6,177 nt of DNA from Planctomycetota bacterium (GTDB lineage: Bacteria > Planctomycetota > Planctomycetia > Pirellulales > Pirellulaceae). The notes beneath the pieces are model-generated. The model was not told the DNA's origin and did not search any database. It saw only the letters and a program-made list of their open reading frames with translations. Below are positions 1 to 5,819 of this stretch, piece after piece. Position numbers and translations under genes: made by a program. Each line of letters begins with the position of its first letter. The stretch's first letter is position 1. The stretch covers positions 1 through 6,177 of the forward strand of contig JAJRVM010000115.1 in assembly GCA_024277285.1 (NCBI GenBank), given 5' to 3'.

Positions 1-177
1 GAGTTCGTCGGGGTCATCTTCTGGATGGACCTGTGGATGGACTTAACGGGCAACACCTACTGGGGCACCGGCGACATGTACTTTGGGAACATCGATCGTG
101 ACGCGGGGACCATGACCGGAGTGGTCTTCGACAACGACGGAGGCGTCTTCACGTTCGACGCGACAGTGATTCCCTAA
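1..177 (+). CDS. C-terminal fragment of an unrecognised protein
   Basis: An open frame enters from the left edge and runs 58 codons to a TAA stop at 175-177; the start lies outside the window. The visible part is acidic and rich in Asp, Gly and aromatic residues (WMDLWMDL, then GNTYWGTGDMYFGNIDRD, ending FDATVIP). It has no cysteines and no membrane segment. Alternating hydrophobic and Gly/Asp residues suggest beta structure, possibly of an exported protein, but I do not recognise the family. It converges on the redox operon on the opposite strand, so it is probably not part of that system. Support comes from the uninterrupted frame at the edge, coding-like composition and a hairpin just after the stop. 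With only the tail visible, no function can be assigned. Confidence 0.6.
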   Translation, partial: EFVGVIFWMDLWMDLTGNTYWGTGDMYFGNIDRDAGTMTGVVFDNDGGVFTFDATVIP

Positions 178-190
178 GGGGCGTTTGCCT

Positions 191-208
191 GGCACGGCAC
201 TCCGTGCC
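191..208 (+). terminator. Hairpin after the left-edge gene, possible terminator
   Basis: A perfect 7-bp stem, GGCACGG (191-197) with CCGTGCC (202-208), closes a four-base CACT loop 13 bases after the TAA stop of the partial + strand gene. There is no clean T-run directly after it; the nearest is a short TCTTTTC about ten bases on. Position and stability suit a terminator, but the missing T-tract leaves the call uncertain. As an inverted repeat it could serve either strand. Confidence 0.35.
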
Positions 209-298
209 GTTGCAGCCATCTTTTCACTGTTTAGCGGCAATAGGATGGGGTGTCTTCAGGCGGGACGAACGACGCGGAGCGGCGTTCCACACTGCGTG

Positions 299-319
299 GC
301 TCGGGAATCTTTCCCGAGC
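299..319. repeat. Perfect 9-bp inverted repeat, strongest hairpin of the spacer
   Basis: GCTCGGGAA (299-307) and TTCCCGAGC (311-319) are exact reverse complements around a TCT loop. An outer CTGC/GCAG pairing at 292-295 and 320-323 extends the stem across a three-base bulge. The next stem starts at 323, immediately after. Neither strand has a T-tract following, so a simple intrinsic terminator is not the best reading. Confidence 0.7.
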
Positions 320-479
320 GCAGAGAGGTTTCCATCTGCTGAAACCTTTCGATTGCAGTGAAGCTGGCACAAGATGTTGGCCGCCCTGCACCCGGGATAG
401 AACCCCGGGCCACGTGCGTTTGGGAAACCGGTCGGCACGCTGTACGCTTCGGCCCGGAGAGCCGACTCAACGGGCAGGC

Positions 480-1709
480 TCAAGACTCATTCGAGTCGTC
501 CTGCAGTCGGCAACGTTTGGCGTAGGTCACTTCGCCGGCGAGAACGGGTACCGACACTCGGACTAGAATCGTGTAAATCAATAGTCCTAGGGACCAGATT
601 CCGAAGCAGATAAGCACTTCGTGCATCGTCGGTACGTACTCAACGACTTCTCCCAACGGTGTCGGTACGAACGCAGGTACAATCAGTCCCATGCCTTTCT
701 CGATCCAGATCCCGACAATCGCCAGCAGGCACGCGACGTTCAGGGTACCAAGTCCCCGAGAGGTGGGTAACAACACCAGGATCAACGCCGTCAGGTTCAT
801 CCCAATCGCCGACCAAATCCACGGAACGAGCGTTGTTTTGCCGTCGAGCCCGAAGTACAGGTAGCGCGCCGACGCCACGTGTGCCGAATCGGTATAGAAC
901 TCGGTAAACACTTCACAGGCCAGCAAGAACATGTTGATGATCATGGCAACCTGTATGATCCGGCGCAGTGTAAACAGCGCTTCGTCCGCGACGTAATGGT
1001 AGGTAAATCGTCGCACGACTTGTAATGTCAAGATGATGAACGCCGGGCCCGCGGCAAAAGCGCTGGCGAGAAAACGGGGCGCAATGATCGCTGAATTCCA
1101 GAACGGACGACCGCCCAATCCGACATAGAGGAACGCCGTCACCGTGTGGATGCTCACGGCCCAGGCAATCGCGATGAAAACGAAAGGAATGTAAAAGAGG
1201 GGTGAGGGCGAACGTTCACAATAGGCGCAGTAGATCAAGTATCCGCAAATGTGCAAGTTGAGCGCCAGGTAACCATTCAATGCGATCACATCCCACGCAA
1301 GCATCGATCCCGGAAAATTGAACTTCCAAAGCAGGTGCATGAACCGCTCGGGCCGTCCCAGGTCGACGGTCACGAACATAAGGCACATGAAAATAACGGA
1401 GACCGCAAGCAGTTCGCCAAAAATCACGACGTCATGCAAATGCAGATTGCGATAGACGTATACCGGTATGACCAACATCGCGGCCGCCGCCGCCAACCCG
1501 ACCAAATAAGTGAAGTTCGCGATGTAAGCGCCCCAGGAAACCTGATCCGTCATGCCGGTTGTGATCAGTCCATTGACGAATTGATCGCAATAGCAATGAA
1601 AACCGACCAGCGCTATGATCGTCAGCAGAGTCATCCAAAGATAATAGCGCCAATCGCCGACGAAGCTGAGCCGGAAACAGTCCCAGAGAAAGAGTAAATA
1701 TTTTTTCAT
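480..1709 (-). CDS. NrfD/DsrP-type membrane subunit of a quinone-linked redox complex
   Basis: This 409-residue integral inner-membrane protein is of the NrfD/PsrC family, closest in character to DsrP, HmcC or CbcU. Such subunits exchange electrons between the menaquinone pool and a periplasmic ferredoxin partner and carry no cofactor themselves. About ten hydrophobic helices are visible, at roughly 22-40, 60-85, 96-115, 137-160, 170-195, 205-232, 250-270, 293-314, 320-347 and 365-385. Family-like stretches include WGAYIANFTYLVGLA (59-73), DLGRPERF (116-123), AWDVIALNGYLALN (138-151), GLGGRPFWNSAIIAPRF (197-213) and the late GMGLIVPAFVPTPLGEVVEY (339-358). Its ATG overlaps the ferredoxin gene's TGA by four bases (ATGA), and no good Shine-Dalgarno sequence precedes it, so translation is probably coupled. 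It is the last gene of the operon. Family assignment is firm; the physiological partner is not known. Confidence 0.93.
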   Translation of the reverse strand: MKKYLLFLWDCFRLSFVGDWRYYLWMTLLTIIALVGFHCYCDQFVNGLITTGMTDQVSWGAYIANFTYLVGLAAAAAMLVIPVYVYRNLHLHDVVIFGELLAVSVIFMCLMFVTVDLGRPERFMHLLWKFNFPGSMLAWDVIALNGYLALNLHICGYLIYCAYCERSPSPLFYIPFVFIAIAWAVSIHTVTAFLYVGLGGRPFWNSAIIAPRFLASAFAAGPAFIILTLQVVRRFTYHYVADEALFTLRRIIQVAMIINMFLLACEVFTEFYTDSAHVASARYLYFGLDGKTTLVPWIWSAIGMNLTALILVLLPTSRGLGTLNVACLLAIVGIWIEKGMGLIVPAFVPTPLGEVVEYVPTMHEVLICFGIWSLGLLIYTILVRVSVPVLAGEVTYAKRCRLQDDSNES

Positions 1710-2725
1710 TCGTCAGTGCCAGTAGAATTCTCGTCCAACGGATCACGGTACCGACTGCCCCGCTCGTCGAAGTAGTAGAAGAAACGAGGAATCGTGCCGA
1801 CCGATTCCTTGAATATGTAAACGCGTTTGTGCCTCAAGATATAAGCCACTTCGCTGTCAGGATCGAGCACATTACCGAATTTGCGCGACCCCGTCGGGCA
1901 GACTTCAAGGCATGCGGGAAGTCGGCCGACGCGCGTCCGCTGCAAGCAAAACGTGCATTTTTCTGTCACGCCCTTGCTGCGGGGCCGGTTCGACAGATAG
2001 GCGATATCCGGATTGAGTTCGCCTTTGGGGATCTGCGGCTCGGCAAAATTAAAGCGGCGTGCCCAATAGGGGCAGGCTGCCACGCAATAGCGGCAACCAA
2101 TGCACCAGTCATAGTCGATCACGGTTATTCCATCCGGCTCCGTCCACGTTGCCTTGACGGGGCACACCTTGACGCACGGCGGTTTTGCACATTGGTGGCA
2201 TTGCACCGGCATGTAGTATTTGTGCGGATGTGGCAACGCCTCGTGTTCGTAATAGTGGTTGGAGCTTTCGACGTCGATGCTCCCTCGCTCCATTTCCAAC
2301 ACGCGAATATATTGAATCTCGGGATCACGCGACTGATTGTTTTCGTGAACACACGCATGCACACAACGCCGGCAACCGACACAACGCGAAATATTGAGTC
2401 CATAGACGAATTCAACACCGTCCATCGGCGGCGGATCGCTCACTGTCACATCAACCCCGTGCCGACGTTTTACCGCCTCACGGATCCGCTCGAACACTTG
2501 GTCCTTGTCTTCCGGCGTCATCTCCTGATAGTGCTTCTGCAGAAACTCCTCGATCGTTGGAAGATCGTCAAGATCGACATGACGCAGTGGTGAGGCCGCC
2601 GCGGCCAAAGCGGCAATGCCCGACACGGCCGCCAATCCACCTGACAAGAACCGGCGTCGCGTCACCACGCGGTCCGGTACGTTCGAATCAGGCACGGAAG
2701 GTGAGCCGTCACGTCGGTTGTCCAT
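1706..2725 (-). CDS. Tat-exported four-cluster [4Fe-4S] ferredoxin, DsrO/NrfC/HmcB type
   Basis: This 339-residue periplasmic electron-transfer subunit has a Tat signal, TRRRFL (22-27), followed by an Ala-rich hydrophobic stretch to about residue 45, so the folded protein is exported. Sixteen cysteines fall in four groups: 115/118/121/125 (CVGCRRCVHAC), 176/179/184/188 (CHQCAKPPCVKVC), 208/211/214/218 (CIGCRYCVAAC) and 257/260/272/276. This is the standard layout for four cubane [4Fe-4S] clusters, with none missing. It would wire the tetraheme cytochrome to the membrane NrfD-type subunit. The ATG shares its first base with the cytochrome's stop (TAATG), and a GGAGAG ribosome site (2734-2739) sits eight bases upstream, which supports the start. 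The charged segment between the Tat signal and cluster one (about 50-100) is probably a helical spacer. Related families include DsrO, HmcB and CbcT. Confidence 0.95.
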   Translation of the reverse strand: MDNRRDGSPSVPDSNVPDRVVTRRRFLSGGLAAVSGIAALAAAASPLRHVDLDDLPTIEEFLQKHYQEMTPEDKDQVFERIREAVKRRHGVDVTVSDPPPMDGVEFVYGLNISRCVGCRRCVHACVHENNQSRDPEIQYIRVLEMERGSIDVESSNHYYEHEALPHPHKYYMPVQCHQCAKPPCVKVCPVKATWTEPDGITVIDYDWCIGCRYCVAACPYWARRFNFAEPQIPKGELNPDIAYLSNRPRSKGVTEKCTFCLQRTRVGRLPACLEVCPTGSRKFGNVLDPDSEVAYILRHKRVYIFKESVGTIPRFFYYFDERGSRYRDPLDENSTGTDE

Positions 2726-3426
2726 TATTCGTGCTCTCCACTTGCCTCGTTCGACGCGTCTTGTGGTTTGCCGTTGGAAGGGTTGTCAGTCAGTCTCAGA
2801 GGGTTCCGCATGCCGTGGTGCTTGCCATGTTCGCTCGGGTGCACGCGCAGTGTCTTCGGACCTGGAGCTGATGCAATGGGGGGAAATGGAGGATGATGAG
2901 GATCGTGGCACTCGACGCACTTCAGCCGAACCTGGACACCGCGCGATAGGTCCCAATAGCCATTGATCCGGCCGTGTGAGCCATGTTGCCAATCTCGATA
3001 GACCGGGCCGTGGCACTTGGCACAAAGGAGCTGTGGTTGGTCCCAGGGAATCTCCTTACCATAGTCGTCCACAAACGCTTCTCGATTCACGGGATGGTGA
3101 CAGTTGAGGCACCGCGAATTAATGCCATGTGCCATCTCGACATCGGCGTGTTGCGTTACTTCTTGGCCAGCCGCATGAGGAGTGGGAACGCTTCGGTGGC
3201 ATTCATTACAATGAAACGTGAAACTGCCAATTGTGTACTGCGGTCGCAGCGCCGTCGGTCGAATGGGAGTGGTGTCGATGACCGATGGATCGACCGTCAC
3301 GCTACTATTTGTCGGACGCTCGAAACGCAACGGACCAACGGCCAACAGTACCGCAACGCCGCTCAGCAATGCCGCGACCCAGTAGAACGTTTGCGCACGC
3401 ACCAGAGACTGGAGGTTAATAGACAC
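2725..3426 (-). CDS. Membrane-anchored tetraheme cytochrome c
   Basis: This 233-residue protein has one N-terminal hydrophobic helix (about 13-33) that acts as a membrane anchor or uncleaved signal, leaving the rest in the periplasm. Four CXXCH heme-binding motifs are present: CNECH 73-77, CLNCH 106-110, CAKCH 135-139 and CVECH 170-174. Many other histidines (for example 84, 93, 100, 148, 151, 177, 178) could supply distal ligands, as in cytochrome c3-like proteins. The start is GTG (3424-3426): an in-frame TAA lies just six bases upstream, so no longer version is possible, and a weak GGTGGA site precedes it. The C-terminal tail is rich in His, Pro and Asn. As first gene of the operon it resembles CbcS of Geobacter Cbc4, or a four-heme counterpart of triheme DsrJ and pentaheme NrfB. 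Which of these it corresponds to cannot be settled here. Confidence 0.93.
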   Translation of the reverse strand: MSINLQSLVRAQTFYWVAALLSGVAVLLAVGPLRFERPTNSSVTVDPSVIDTTPIRPTALRPQYTIGSFTFHCNECHRSVPTPHAAGQEVTQHADVEMAHGINSRCLNCHHPVNREAFVDDYGKEIPWDQPQLLCAKCHGPVYRDWQHGSHGRINGYWDLSRGVQVRLKCVECHDPHHPPFPPIASAPGPKTLRVHPSEHGKHHGMRNPLRLTDNPSNGKPQDASNEASGEHE

Positions 3427-3449
3427 CGTTTAAGATTCCACCCATCCGC

Positions 3450-3497
3450 GGAGTTACGCCCGGAGCTGCGCCCGGAGTTGCGCCCGGAGTTGCGCCC
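3450..3497. repeat. Four tandem copies of a 12-bp unit in the operon leader
   Basis: Four head-to-tail 12-base units occupy 3450-3461 (GGAGTTACGCCC), 3462-3473 (GGAGCTGCGCCC), 3474-3485 and 3486-3497 (both GGAGTTGCGCCC). The last two are identical; the first differs from them at one position and the second at one. The array sits 24 bases upstream of the cytochrome GTG start and downstream of the predicted promoter, so it would be transcribed as part of the 5' leader. It may be a slippage-prone minisatellite or a repeated binding site; no protein reading of it is convincing. Confidence 0.85.
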
Positions 3498-3568
3498 CAG
3501 GGAGCCTAGCCAATCACAGAACGGGAGTCGCGGCAAGAGACCGACCAACTCCCATTCGCACCAACGGC

Positions 3569-3598
3569 ATTATGGTTTGCGAGGTCAGGCAAAGTCAA
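3569..3598 (-). promoter_or_regulatory. Candidate sigma70-like promoter of the redox operon
   Basis: Read on the - strand, TTGACT (3598-3593) and CATAAT (3574-3569) are separated by 18 bases, close to the -35 and -10 consensus of housekeeping sigma factors. Transcription would start near 3562, giving a leader of about 135 bases before the cytochrome start, with the 12-bp repeats inside it. It is the best match I saw in the spacer. Planctomycete promoters are poorly defined, so this remains a prediction. Confidence 0.4.
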
Positions 3599-3767
3599 TC
3601 CAAAACCGTCGCCTTTTCTCGAAGACTCCCACCAATGGTGCGTAAGATACCGAGTCTATGAAATCGCCGATTCATCGTCCGGCGCACAGACAAGAACTTA
3701 TCGCGCTCATAAGAAAGGGGGCAACGTTCCAGATGCGAAATAAAACGACGTGCACACGAGCAAGGCA

Positions 3768-3784
3768 CTAGGGGATATCCCTAG
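3768..3784. promoter_or_regulatory. Inverted repeat CTAGGG-GATAT-CCCTAG, hairpin or operator
   Basis: Two exact 6-bp arms (3768-3773 and 3779-3784) surround a five-base centre; a 10-bp palindrome, GGGATATCCC, is embedded one base off-centre. It lies 117 bases past the stop of the BBP7-like gene. On the - strand a T-rich stretch (TTTTATTT) follows only about 20 bases after the second arm, so it is not a classic intrinsic terminator. It could be a terminator, an mRNA 3'-end stabiliser or a dimeric protein-binding site. Confidence 0.4.
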
Positions 3785-3900
3785 CATGCAATCAGCAATC
3801 GCCCTATCGCAACATGTCAATGTGACTAGACTCGACGCATCGATGCAATGCCAGAGTTTCGCAGCCGCGACCCGACAAATTGGCGTGCGAGCACCACTTG

Positions 3901-5079
3901 TTACCATGCAAACGTCAAGCCAGCACTCGGCCCGTGGTAGACAACTTCGCCACTGTGATCAAGCAACGTGGGGCCAACGGCAAGCATGCCAAGATCTGTT
4001 TCAAAATTATTCGCTCCTAGCGCCACGCCGGTGACCCACATCGCCGTGTAACCGGCGTTAAACGTCCAGGCTGGCGAGAATTGATAGTTGAATTGCACCG
4101 AGACTTCACCGACAAACGAGGTCCGATCGAGTTGATCGGTGCCAAAGGTCGACGACAGTTGGCCACCGGCTTCAGTCACGGTGAATCCACGCGCGACGCT
4201 GGCGCGGTTCTGGAAAATACCACCTTTCGTTTCCCAATCAATCCAACAGCGAGGTTGAAACAGGAACTGGCCGAGAACACCGACTTGAATCCCTATCATC
4301 TCGTTACGCGTGTCGATCAACACGTCGTTAGTACGCGGAAAAGGACCCGGAAGTGTCGACTGCGTCTGGTAGTCAAACTCCTCGGAAATTTGCATATAGC
4401 GCGCACCGATCAGAAACGACGCTTCGTAACTGCCGGGACGCATCAGCATGCGGCGGCGTAGATTGAATTCGCCATTGTCCAACCGTGAACGAATTCGCAA
4501 CGAAGCAAACTCGTTGTAATCCGCGCCGACGACTCCCACCGGGTTACCGAAACCGGAGAAAGGGGAATAGAAATTGCCCGTATCACCCGCGTCATTGGCG
4601 TCGAGGTTGCGAACCGCTACCAAATCATCCCACGCGTAGGAGCCAAAGTAGGAAAGCTCCAACCGGTACCAATCGCCAAGCGTCTTGCCGACCGTCGCAC
4701 GGACTCCTGCTTGGAAGTCGGAGCGGAAATCGGAAGTGCTCAAGGCAACCGGACCGAGTGGCCCGAGCGTGGCGAACGGGAATGAATCTTTATTGTCGCG
4801 CCACAATGCCATCATCTCGGTCTTAGCGTACCATGTAGGCGCACATCCGTTCGTTGCCGGCGGCCAGGCACGGCAGGTTTCCCAACTGCCAAGAAACGGG
4901 TCGTGCCAATAAAGGTTCCGGCCCGGTTCGGCCTCGAATAGCGGTCGCGACGTCTCCCAAAGTTGCGGTTTACGCGAGGTGTACCCAAACGTCTCAGCGC
5001 CAATTGCTGCGTCAGTCAGTCCTGACAATGCGACGGCGACTAACATGATCCAGATTTGTACGCCAATGACTCGGTACAT
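3901..5079 (-). CDS. BBP7-type outer-membrane beta-barrel protein
   Basis: This predicted outer-membrane protein of 392 residues resembles the planctomycete BBP7 (putative beta-barrel porin 7, formerly DUF1551) family, whose function is unknown. I place the start at the ATG at 5077-5079 because it gives a clean signal peptide: MYR, a hydrophobic stretch to about residue 21, and likely cleavage after AIGA (25-28). The frame stays open to an ATG at 5163, but those 28 extra residues would bury the signal. The mature part has an aromatic, Cys-containing N-terminal segment (WHDPFLGSWETCRAW) and then alternating polar/hydrophobic strands with Gly and aromatic residues, for example YRLELSYFGSYAW and SYEASFLIGARYMQI. 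It ends in GLTFAW, an aromatic C-terminal residue typical of BAM-assembled barrels. No strong ribosome site is visible. Substrate or role cannot be inferred. Confidence 0.85.
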   Translation of the reverse strand: MYRVIGVQIWIMLVAVALSGLTDAAIGAETFGYTSRKPQLWETSRPLFEAEPGRNLYWHDPFLGSWETCRAWPPATNGCAPTWYAKTEMMALWRDNKDSFPFATLGPLGPVALSTSDFRSDFQAGVRATVGKTLGDWYRLELSYFGSYAWDDLVAVRNLDANDAGDTGNFYSPFSGFGNPVGVVGADYNEFASLRIRSRLDNGEFNLRRRMLMRPGSYEASFLIGARYMQISEEFDYQTQSTLPGPFPRTNDVLIDTRNEMIGIQVGVLGQFLFQPRCWIDWETKGGIFQNRASVARGFTVTEAGGQLSSTFGTDQLDRTSFVGEVSVQFNYQFSPAWTFNAGYTAMWVTGVALGANNFETDLGMLAVGPTLLDHSGEVVYHGPSAGLTFAW

Positions 5080-5129
5080 GGTTCTGATCTCGGTTTCGTA
5101 GTTGCATGGTGCGGCAAGACCGCAAGCAC

Positions 5130-5158
5130 CCAATGGAATGTCTCCATTGGAACGTTCC
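5130..5158. promoter_or_regulatory. Overlapping inverted repeats in the BBP7 gene leader
   Basis: CCAATGGA (5130-5137) and TCCATTGG (5143-5150) are an exact 8-bp inverted repeat with a 5-base loop. The GG of its right arm begins a second perfect palindrome, GGAACGTTCC (5149-5158). Both lie 51-79 bases upstream of the chosen BBP7 start. They could be an mRNA leader hairpin or an operator for a dimeric regulator; the sequence alone does not decide. Confidence 0.45.
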
Positions 5159-5343
5159 CACAATTGGATTGCGTCCGTTGATACCTTGGGAAACTCACGT
5201 CTGGGGGACGCTCGTGTCTCGCATGAGGAGACTCCAACCCACTATCCCAATTAATACCGTCGACGCGAATCATCCGCGGCACCATAATTTGTCGCATAGA
5301 TCCTACCAACCGCGTTGTCTTGCGTACTTCCCCTAGCCCTTCA

Positions 5344-5368
5344 CTAGGCGTGGCACTAAGCCGCCTAG
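5344..5368. repeat. 7-bp inverted repeat upstream of the BBP7 gene
   Basis: CTAGGCG (5344-5350) and CGCCTAG (5362-5368) are exact reverse complements with an 11-base gap. A nearby CCTAG copy at 5333-5337 also pairs with CTAGG at 5344-5348, so two hairpins compete. The site is about 265 bases upstream of the BBP7 start. The CTAGG/CCTAG core also occurs in the hairpin at 3768-3784, downstream of the same gene. Confidence 0.4.
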
Positions 5369-5733
5369 CCTGCCTAACCAGAAAAGGCTTCATGCGGACC
5401 GACCGGCGTGATCAACACGCGTCTGGCAGGAGTAGAGGCGTTTAGCCCGGATTATTCACGAAGAGTCAAGAATTGAGTAGAGAATCACGCATTTGCTTTC
5501 GATGTAGATCCGTAGCTTCCAGTGCGCAGAATGCCCCCTTTCCCCCAAATGGAGTCGGCAGCGGTTAAGATTTGACGAGGAGGACGGGCAACAGCGATTT
5601 CGAGCCTCCAAGCGTCGCAAGAAGTGGTTGTCTGCCTACTTTTTAGATGTCTTTCGCGGCCCAAGAATTCCCGAAATCATTGCAATAGTCCGGGGTAGTT
5701 TCCAAGTCGAAGCGAGTGACAATGACGATCGGA

Positions 5734-5758
5734 AATAGGGAATGCGCAATAGGGAATG
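5734..5758 (+). repeat. Short direct repeat AATAGGGAATG x2
   Basis: AATAGGGAATG occurs at 5734-5744 and again at 5748-5758, three bases apart (a 14-base period). It lies about 60 bases upstream of the four helix bundle gene, in its probable leader or promoter. From memory, similar GGGAAT-type repeats occur near genes of this family in other bacteria; that recollection is not verified here. Confidence 0.6.
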
Positions 5759-5819
5759 GAGCAACGAGCCACGAGATCTTTCGAGCTTCTGGCCTTGGAA
5801 AGGAAATTAGGTAGCGAAG

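Larger units (their letters stand above)
178..479. other. Non-coding convergent spacer with a cluster of hairpins
   Basis: This spacer lies between two convergent transcription units and shows no convincing gene; open frames across it on both strands lack protein-like composition. It holds a row of inverted repeats. Besides the stem at 191-208 there are: 299-307 with 311-319 (9 bp, 3-base loop, flanked by CTGC 292-295 / GCAG 320-323); 323-332 with 341-350 (10 pairs including one G-T, 8-base loop); 391-396 with 404-409 (CCCGGG twice, 7-base loop); and 449-453 with 461-465 (5 bp), which competes with GTCGGC 431-436 / GCCGAC 461-466. The density is far above what one terminator needs. It looks like a structured intergenic repeat unit or a structured RNA, but I cannot assign it to a named family. 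Confidence 0.6.
3427..3900. other. Spacer between the BBP7 gene and the redox operon
   Basis: This 474-base non-coding stretch lies between two - strand genes. It holds the candidate operon promoter (3569-3598), the 12-bp tandem repeat (3450-3497), a hairpin at 3768-3784 and a 10-base palindrome GCATCGATGC at 3837-3846. Open frames across it are low-complexity or shadows and show no recognisable protein. Because the BBP7-like gene and the redox operon are separated by this spacer with its own promoter candidate, they are probably transcribed independently. Confidence 0.6.
5080..5819. other. Long divergent spacer without a recognisable gene
   Basis: These 740 bases separate the - strand BBP7-like gene from the + strand four helix bundle gene and must hold both promoters. 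Seen in it are the leader inverted repeats (5130-5158), the CTAGG-type inverted repeat (5344-5368), a small GCGTG-ATCAA-CACGC hairpin (5406-5420), a segment CCCGGATTATTCACGA (5446-5461) that looks like part of a mobile-element end, and a short direct repeat (5734-5758). I found no confident -35/-10 pair for either gene. Open frames here are short and unlike real proteins. The size leaves room for a decayed gene or element. Confidence 0.5.

Noticed and set aside
204..566. Open frames across the hairpin-rich spacer (+ strand 204-566, - strand 231-470 and 256-483)
   Set aside because: They run through palindromes, overlap the 3' end of the NrfD-type gene or each other, and have Arg/Pro/Ser-rich, non-protein-like composition. 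They are best explained as chance frames in a structured repeat.
1829..2593. 254-codon + strand open frame opposite the ferredoxin gene
   Set aside because: It is a mirror of the ferredoxin gene; the - strand frame carries all sixteen cluster cysteines and a Tat signal, while this one has no recognisable domain.
3450..3497. CRISPR array
   Set aside because: The repeat units are 12 bp and directly abutting, with no spacers between them and no cas genes; this is a simple tandem repeat.
2983..3645. 220-codon + strand open frame with an ELRP repeat
   Set aside because: It is antisense to the cytochrome gene and then runs through the 12-bp tandem repeat, which yields the ELRP pattern. It shows no domain and no credible start.
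5080..5163. Longer BBP7 start at the ATG at 5163
   Set aside because: It would add 28 residues ahead of a clear signal peptide and would cover the leader inverted repeats; the ATG at 5079 gives a standard export signal.
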